A stretch of DNA of 10,825 nt from Geminicoccaceae bacterium (GTDB taxonomy: Bacteria > Pseudomonadota > Alphaproteobacteria > Geminicoccales > Geminicoccaceae): contig JAPJRA010000063.1 of NCBI GenBank assembly GCA_030824835.1, positions 1-10,825 of the forward strand. Direction: 5' to 3'. Shown here piece after piece: positions 7,649 to 10,825 of this stretch. Every line of letters starts with the position of its first letter. The first letter of the stretch is position 1. The translations under genes were made by a program, and so were the position numbers. The notes beneath the pieces are model-generated. The model searched no databases. It was given only the letters and a program-made list of their open reading frames with translations, and was not told where the DNA came from.

Positions 7649-8874
7649 GTTGCAGCTGCTGGCGGCGAGTGCCGCCGGCGGCGGCTCAGCAGCAGCCAGA
7701 AGGCGATGGACATGTTGACCAGGTTCCAGGCGATGCCGTTCAGGAAGGCTGCAGCGTAGGAGCCGGTGAGGTCATAGATCGCGCCCGACAGCCAGCCGCC
7801 GATGGCCATGCCGAGCACGGTCGAGGTCAGGACGAGGCTGACCCGGGTGCCGGCCTCGCGGGCCGGGAAGTAGTCGCGCACGATCAGCGCATAGCTCGGG
7901 ACGATCCCGCCCTGCGACAGGCCGAACAGGGCCGAGACGAGATAGAGCGAGGTCAGGCCGTCGAACGGCAGGTAGAACAGCAGCGCCAGGCACTGCAGGG
8001 TCGAACCGATGATCAGCGTGCCGATGCCGCCGATGCGGTCGGCAACCAGTCCCGAGGCCAGACGGCTGACGATGCCGAGCCCCAGCATCAGCGAGAGCAT
8101 CTGTGCCCCGCGCGCGGGTCCGTAGCCGAGATCGGTGCAGTAGGCGACGATATGCACCTGCGGCATCGACATGGCGATGCAGCAGGAGAGCCCGGCCAGG
8201 ACCAGAAGCAGCTGCAAGGCATTGGCGGGGATGGGCGGTCGCTGCGGGGCCGCGCCGCTGGCGCCTTGCGCCGTCCCGGCGGCGAAGGCGGGCCGCCCGC
8301 GCAGCAACATGGCCAGCGGCAGCATGGTGGTGATGCAGAAGAGTCCGATCGCCAGATGGGTGTGGCGCCAGCCGATCGTGGCGAAGGCATGCTGCAGCAG
8401 CGGCGGCCAGATCGTCCCGGCGAGGTAGTTGCCGCTGGCGACAATGGCCACCGCGATGCCACGCCGGCGCACGAACCAGTGCGAGACATCGGCCACCAGC
8501 GGGCCGAACGAGGCGGAGCTGCCCAACATGCCGATCAGCACCGCCTGGGCCAGCACGAACTGCCAGTAGGCCGTGGCACTGGCGGCGGCCACGTAGCCAA
8601 GGCCCAGCAGCACCGCACCCACCATCAGCGGTACGCGGATGCCGAACCGGTCGGCCAGTCGCCCCATGCCGACGCCGCCCAGCGCGAAGCCGACCAGGGT
8701 TGCCGTGTAGGGCAGGGAGGCCCCGCCGCGGCCGACACCAAACTCGCCCTGGATAGTCGGCAGCGCCACCACCGCCGACCACAGGCCGACGCCGCCGATG
8801 GTGGCGACGGCCAGCGACACCACAAGGCGCCACCAAGCATAGCTGCCGTCGGGCTCGAACTTCTGCGCCTGCAT
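7642..8874 (-). CDS. Major facilitator superfamily transporter (monocarboxylate/oxalate-formate type)
   Basis: This 410-residue protein has 12 predicted membrane helices in two six-helix halves, the normal MFS layout. The loop between helices 2 and 3 carries motif A (GRLADRFG, residues 71-78), and a degenerate copy, SGLVADRIGG, appears at the matching place in the second half. Helix 5 and nearby residues (SHWFVRRRGIAVAIVASGN, about 131-149) resemble the oxalate/formate antiporter and monocarboxylate transporter branch, so a small organic anion is a reasonable guess, but the substrate is not determined. A long loop after helix 6 is rich in Ala, Pro and Arg. The ATG at 8874 is preceded by a modest GAGAAAG site. 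It is on the same strand as the right-end operon but is cut off from it by a terminator and a 428-base gap, so it is probably transcribed alone. Confidence 0.92.
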   Translation of the reverse strand: MQAQKFEPDGSYAWWRLVVSLAVATIGGVGLWSAVVALPTIQGEFGVGRGGASLPYTATLVGFALGGVGMGRLADRFGIRVPLMVGAVLLGLGYVAAASATAYWQFVLAQAVLIGMLGSSASFGPLVADVSHWFVRRRGIAVAIVASGNYLAGTIWPPLLQHAFATIGWRHTHLAIGLFCITTMLPLAMLLRGRPAFAAGTAQGASGAAPQRPPIPANALQLLLVLAGLSCCIAMSMPQVHIVAYCTDLGYGPARGAQMLSLMLGLGIVSRLASGLVADRIGGIGTLIIGSTLQCLALLFYLPFDGLTSLYLVSALFGLSQGGIVPSYALIVRDYFPAREAGTRVSLVLTSTVLGMAIGGWLSGAIYDLTGSYAAAFLNGIAWNLVNMSIAFWLLLSRRRRHSPPAAATA

Positions 8875-8897
8875 CGGGGCTTTCTCGCGGCTGGGCC

Positions 8898-8920
8898 AAA
8901 AAGGGTCCGGCGAGCCGGAC
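8898..8920 (-). terminator. Intrinsic terminator or leader hairpin upstream of the MFS gene
   Basis: On the minus strand GTCCGG-CTCG-CCGGAC is a perfect 6-base-pair stem with a 4-base loop, followed by CC and then TTTTT. This is the form of a Rho-independent terminator. It would stop minus-strand transcripts coming from the three-gene operon or from the ORF at 8991-9251, 24 bases before the MFS ATG. If the MFS promoter lies further upstream, it would instead act as an attenuator. Confidence 0.55.
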
Positions 8921-8990
8921 GGCCGTTCACCTAGACCGCATGAGGAGCCGTGGCAAACGGTCCTCGGCGCTCCTATCGGGCGCCACCCCT

Positions 8991-9251
8991 TCAGAAATCG
9001 AGCTTGGCGTCGCGGCTCCAGCCTTTTTCAGCCGTGTGGCCCGTGGCCGCGTGATTCTGGTCTTCTACTCGATGCGGCAATCGTCGAGCAGCGCCATCGA
9101 CGATTCGGGTGCTGTCGAACTCATGCGCCAAGGATATGCCGAACCTCGATATCTCGGCGGGTGAGAGGCCGTCTTTGGTCTCATCGACCGTGAGGTTCGA
9201 AGCGCCGACCCTCGCGGCGGCGTCTGGAGTAAAGGCCCAGCCGATCTCCAC
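8991..9251 (-). CDS. Unknown ORF, possibly a remnant of an outer-membrane beta-barrel gene
   Basis: I do not recognise a complete gene here. The frame runs 86 codons from a GTG and is open upstream only to a stop at 9303-9305. The first 50 or so residues read like the last strands of a small outer-membrane barrel: alternating polar and non-polar residues in VEIGWAFTPDAAARVGAS and SRFGISLAHEF, the latter resembling the C-terminal strand of Omp25- or opacity-type proteins. About 79% of third positions are G/C in that part, close to real genes nearby, and the share falls over the remaining codons. No Shine-Dalgarno precedes the GTG. It may be the 3' remnant of a lost gene whose own stop has decayed, or a chance ORF. 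It ends 71 bases before the terminator-like hairpin. Confidence 0.25.
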   Translation of the reverse strand: MEIGWAFTPDAAARVGASNLTVDETKDGLSPAEISRFGISLAHEFDSTRIVDGAARRLPHRVEDQNHAATGHTAEKGWSRDAKLDF

Positions 9252-9302
9252 GGCTGGAGCGTTGCCTGTGTCGAGGGGCGGACTCGAGGACCGTTGGGAG
9301 CA

Positions 9303-9818
9303 TCAGGCGTTCTGGCCCGGCTGCACGTAGACCTGCGGAGGCGGCTGGGCCAGGTCCTTGGGCGGCAATGCCTGCTGCGGCGGGGCGTAGAACTTGGGCT
9401 CGCGGGCGTCGAGCGTGGGCTCGAACGGCAGCCGCATCCGGGCTTGGGTACCGTTGCGCTCGGCTTCGTCGAGGGCTGCTTGCAGCTGTTGCGCGGTGCG
9501 CTGATCCCAAGGCAGCCGGTAGGCCCGCGGCTCGGACTCGCCGTCGACCTGCAGCCACAGATAGAGGCTGGTCCCCTCGCGCATCTGGCTGCCCAGCACG
9601 GTGGCCTCCTGGGCGTGCGCCAGCCACCATTCCAGTGCCACCGGCTTGGGCCGACTGAGCAGGTCGCTGAAGCCGGCATAGCCCACGGGCATGAACAGCG
9701 CGGCACAGGCCAGGGCACCGGCCTTAGGCGCCAGGCGGCGCGGTGCCCAGATCGCGATCGAGGCGAGACCGCCAGCCAGCAGCACGGCCACGGCAAACAG
9801 GTAGGGTAGATTGTTCAT
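9303..9818 (-). CDS. Small two-span membrane protein of unknown function, last gene of proton-channel operon
   Basis: I do not recognise this 171-residue protein. Two hydrophobic segments are visible (about residues 5-24, LPYLFAVAVLLAGGLASIAI, and 34-50), separated by a short basic loop with APRRLAPK, which suggests that both ends lie on the periplasmic side. A soluble part follows (about 55-145) containing LEWWLAHAQEATVLG, LYLWLQVDGE and MRLPFEPTLDAREPKFYAPP, and the last 25 residues are rich in Pro and Gln (PPPQVYVQPGQ). The start at 9818 is fixed by an ATGA overlap with the stop of the preceding gene and by GGAG 6 bases upstream. Co-translation with the two proton-channel proteins suggests a structural or accessory part of the same complex. 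The soluble part could contact the beta-sandwich of its neighbour; this is inference. Confidence 0.8.
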   Translation of the reverse strand: MNNLPYLFAVAVLLAGGLASIAIWAPRRLAPKAGALACAALFMPVGYAGFSDLLSRPKPVALEWWLAHAQEATVLGSQMREGTSLYLWLQVDGESEPRAYRLPWDQRTAQQLQAALDEAERNGTQARMRLPFEPTLDAREPKFYAPPQQALPPKDLAQPPPQVYVQPGQNA

Positions 9819-10426
9819 GACTTGCTCCCCGAGCGGAGTGGTCGCTGCAGGCTGTTGACGCTGCCCGAGACCAGATTTCCGGTCTCGGTGAGCTTGAAGC
9901 GGAACACGGTCCGCTCCTCGCCTTCGCGCATGAGGTCGACCTTGGTCATCAGGATCTGCCGGGCCGGCGCGTCGGCGTTGGGCTTGCTGCTGACCAGGAC
10001 GGTCACCGGCACGTCGGCGACGGCGGCTCGGTTGCGGTAGAGATGGAGGTTGACCGTGTACTCGCCCGGCACGATCCCGCGCGAATAGGAGCTCTCGTAA
10101 TTGAGGCCGGACAGGTCCAGCTGCTTGCCCAGGTCGTCCCGCAGCAGATTGAAGACGGCACCGCCCTTGTTCGAGTAGCCGACCGGCATGTCCCCCGGCG
10201 CCTGGACCCAAAGGTCGACGTCGCTGTCCATGTCCGGCGGCCAGTTGGCCTCGATCAGCACGTTGCCGGGTGCCGTCGTGTCCTTGGCGCTGGCGGCCGA
10301 TGCCTTGGGGTTGATGTGCGCCAGCAGGAGGATCACGACCGTCATGAAGCCGGCCAGTGCCAGCATGATGACGTCACGGAAGACCGTGTCACCGGGGTCC
10401 TCGAAGCCGCTGTCAAGCCCGTGCAT
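9815..10426 (-). CDS. ExbD/MotB-like single-span protein with YfaP/DUF2135-like periplasmic domain
   Basis: This 203-residue protein has a short cytoplasmic N-terminus, one membrane helix (about 18-37, VIMLALAGFMTVVILLLAHI) and a periplasmic domain. The helix entry VFRDVIMLAL lines up with ExbD PFIDVMLVLL, placing Asp18 at the position of the proton-carrying Asp25 of ExbD (Asp32 of MotB). The rest differs from ExbD and MotB: no peptidoglycan-binding OmpA motif is seen. Residues 56-145 carry SDVDLWVQAPGDMPVGYSNK, a Gly-Gly turn and VPGEYTVNLHLY, a pattern like the YfaP/DUF2135 beta-sandwich. A second beta-rich part follows (RTVFRFKLTETGN). The ATG at 10426 is chosen over an upstream GTG-type start (10471) because GGAGG lies 9 bases before it. 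It overlaps the channel gene upstream by 14 bases and the next gene by 4. Likely a proton-coupled partner of the MotA/ExbB-like subunit. Confidence 0.85.
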   Translation of the reverse strand: MHGLDSGFEDPGDTVFRDVIMLALAGFMTVVILLLAHINPKASAASAKDTTAPGNVLIEANWPPDMDSDVDLWVQAPGDMPVGYSNKGGAVFNLLRDDLGKQLDLSGLNYESSYSRGIVPGEYTVNLHLYRNRAAVADVPVTVLVSSKPNADAPARQILMTKVDLMREGEERTVFRFKLTETGNLVSGSVNSLQRPLRSGSKS

Positions 10427-10825
10427 GGCGCTCGCCCTCCTCGACCGTGTGGGCCAGCAGGTGAACCGCACCGCCCTCGAGCAGCCGGTGATTGAGCATC
10501 AGCCAGATGTTGAGCACCGAGCCCACCAGTGTCGTGTAGAGCGCCACGCCCATGCCTTCGAGCAGCTTGGAGACCATGGGCCCGATCGCCGCCACGTCGG
10601 CCACGCTGTCGGGGTTGATCCCGGAGAGCGCGATGACGAAGCCCACCACGGTGCCGATCAGGCCCAGCAGCACGAGGCTCGAGGCGACGTGGCGGACCCC
10701 GGCGATCCGGTAGGCGAGCTTAAGCTTCAAGGCACCGGCGAGGTTGGCACGGACGCTGCCGTCGCGGCCGGCAATGGCCGCCATGTGCGCCGCGACCTTG
10801 GATGGCGCCCCGGTCGGGCCACGCT
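10413..10825 (-). CDS. MotA/TolQ/ExbB proton-channel family protein, 5'-partial
   Basis: This is the channel subunit of an ion-driven envelope machine. The frame is open to the window edge, so the N-terminal part is missing; 136 residues are visible and an internal ATG at 10784 is not the start. Two membrane segments match the last two helices of the family: LVLLGLIGTVVGFVIALSGI corresponds to the GLFGTVWGIM helix of ExbB/TolQ, and LEGMGVALYTTLVGSVLN to the final helix with its conserved Thr near the ion path. Between them lies a short periplasmic loop. The C-terminus (HTVEEGERHARA) is short, unlike ZorA of Zorya defence systems, which has a long cytoplasmic tail. Its last 14 bases overlap the ExbD-like gene. 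It should form a pentameric pore around a dimer of that partner; the work it drives is unknown. Confidence 0.9.
   Translation of the reverse strand, partial: RGPTGAPSKVAAHMAAIAGRDGSVRANLAGALKLKLAYRIAGVRHVASSLVLLGLIGTVVGFVIALSGINPDSVADVAAIGPMVSKLLEGMGVALYTTLVGSVLNIWLMLNHRLLEGGAVHLLAHTVEEGERHARA
10436..10440 (-). promoter_or_regulatory. Shine-Dalgarno for the ExbD-like gene
   Basis: GGAGG (minus strand) lies 9 bases before the ATG at 10426, inside the end of the channel gene. It fixes the start and shows translational coupling. Confidence 0.7.

Larger units (their letters stand above)
8875..9302. other. Intergenic region between MFS gene and three-gene operon
   Basis: The 428 bases hold the minus-strand terminator-like hairpin, a short GGCGC/GCGCC inverted repeat (8966-8970 with 8980-8984) and a coding-like minus-strand ORF without a good start. 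No convincing sigma-70 promoter for the MFS gene could be picked out. No RNA gene or insertion-sequence end was seen. Confidence 0.5.

Noticed and set aside
7582..8934. A 450-codon open frame on the plus strand, antisense to the MFS gene
   Set aside because: Its translation is a Gln/Arg/Gly/Ala-rich low-complexity string with no family pattern, while the minus strand encodes a clear 12-helix MFS protein. It is a GC-rich shadow frame.
8940..9164. A 74-codon plus-strand frame in the gap upstream of the MFS gene
   Set aside because: No Shine-Dalgarno, no recognisable pattern, and it runs antisense to the better-biased minus-strand ORF.
9819..10211. Upstream extension of the 171-residue gene to 302 codons
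   Set aside because: The added N-terminus overlaps the ExbD-like gene in another frame and is Arg/Gly/Gln-rich; the ATGA overlap and GGAG at the 9818 start are far better.
10413..10825. Zorya-type phage defence (ZorA/ZorB) reading of the proton-channel genes
   Set aside because: The channel protein ends soon after its last helix instead of having the long ZorA tail, the partner lacks the ZorB peptidoglycan-binding domain, and no ZorC/D/E gene is visible. Sequence beyond the window could still change this.
1..10825. CRISPR array, tRNA/rRNA genes, insertion-sequence ends
   Set aside because: No regularly spaced repeats, no cloverleaf-type sequence, no transposase and no paired terminal repeats were found on reading both strands.

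Overview
The window is about 10.8 kb of GC-rich DNA from a Gram-negative bacterium, most likely an alphaproteobacterium. This inference rests on an RND efflux pair and envelope proton-channel genes, a FixJ-type stand-alone receiver, a Dps protein of the type common in that class, and strongly G/C-biased third codon positions. I cannot name a genus from the sequence alone.

Layout. Bases 1-4038 (+) carry the 3' part of a periplasmic adaptor gene (AcrA/MexA type) followed after 3 bases by a complete AcrB/MexB-type RND pump gene. No outer-membrane channel gene follows inside the window. Convergent to it (4053-4448, -) is a single-domain receiver with a TTG start. A 452-base gap follows, holding a candidate 56-residue ORF, a TATAAT box on the minus strand and two similar GGAAC-containing repeats. 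It leads to a dps gene (4901-5425, +). A LysR-type regulator (5422-6297, -) converges on dps so tightly that their stop codons overlap. It is divergent from a YeiH-family membrane protein (6537-7625, +), and the 239-base space between them carries a T-N11-A inverted repeat suited to a LysR operator. This repeats the yeiE/yeiH arrangement known from enterobacteria. An MFS transporter (7642-8874, -) converges on yeiH.

The right end (9303-10825, -) is the least familiar part. Three translationally overlapping genes encode a MotA/TolQ/ExbB-type proton-channel subunit (5' end outside the window), a one-span protein whose membrane segment aligns with that of ExbD, including the proton-carrying Asp, but whose periplasmic part looks like a YfaP/DUF2135-type beta-sandwich, and a small two-span protein with a proline-rich tail that I do not recognise. 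The set looks like an ion-driven envelope machine of unassigned purpose. Between it and the MFS gene lies a 428-base gap with a coding-like ORF of possible beta-barrel origin and a good intrinsic terminator.

How the parts relate. The adaptor and pump form one tripartite efflux system. The LysR protein probably controls the YeiH transporter. Dps, the receiver and the MFS transporter look like independent units. The three right-end genes are probably co-translated and act together in the inner membrane and periplasm.
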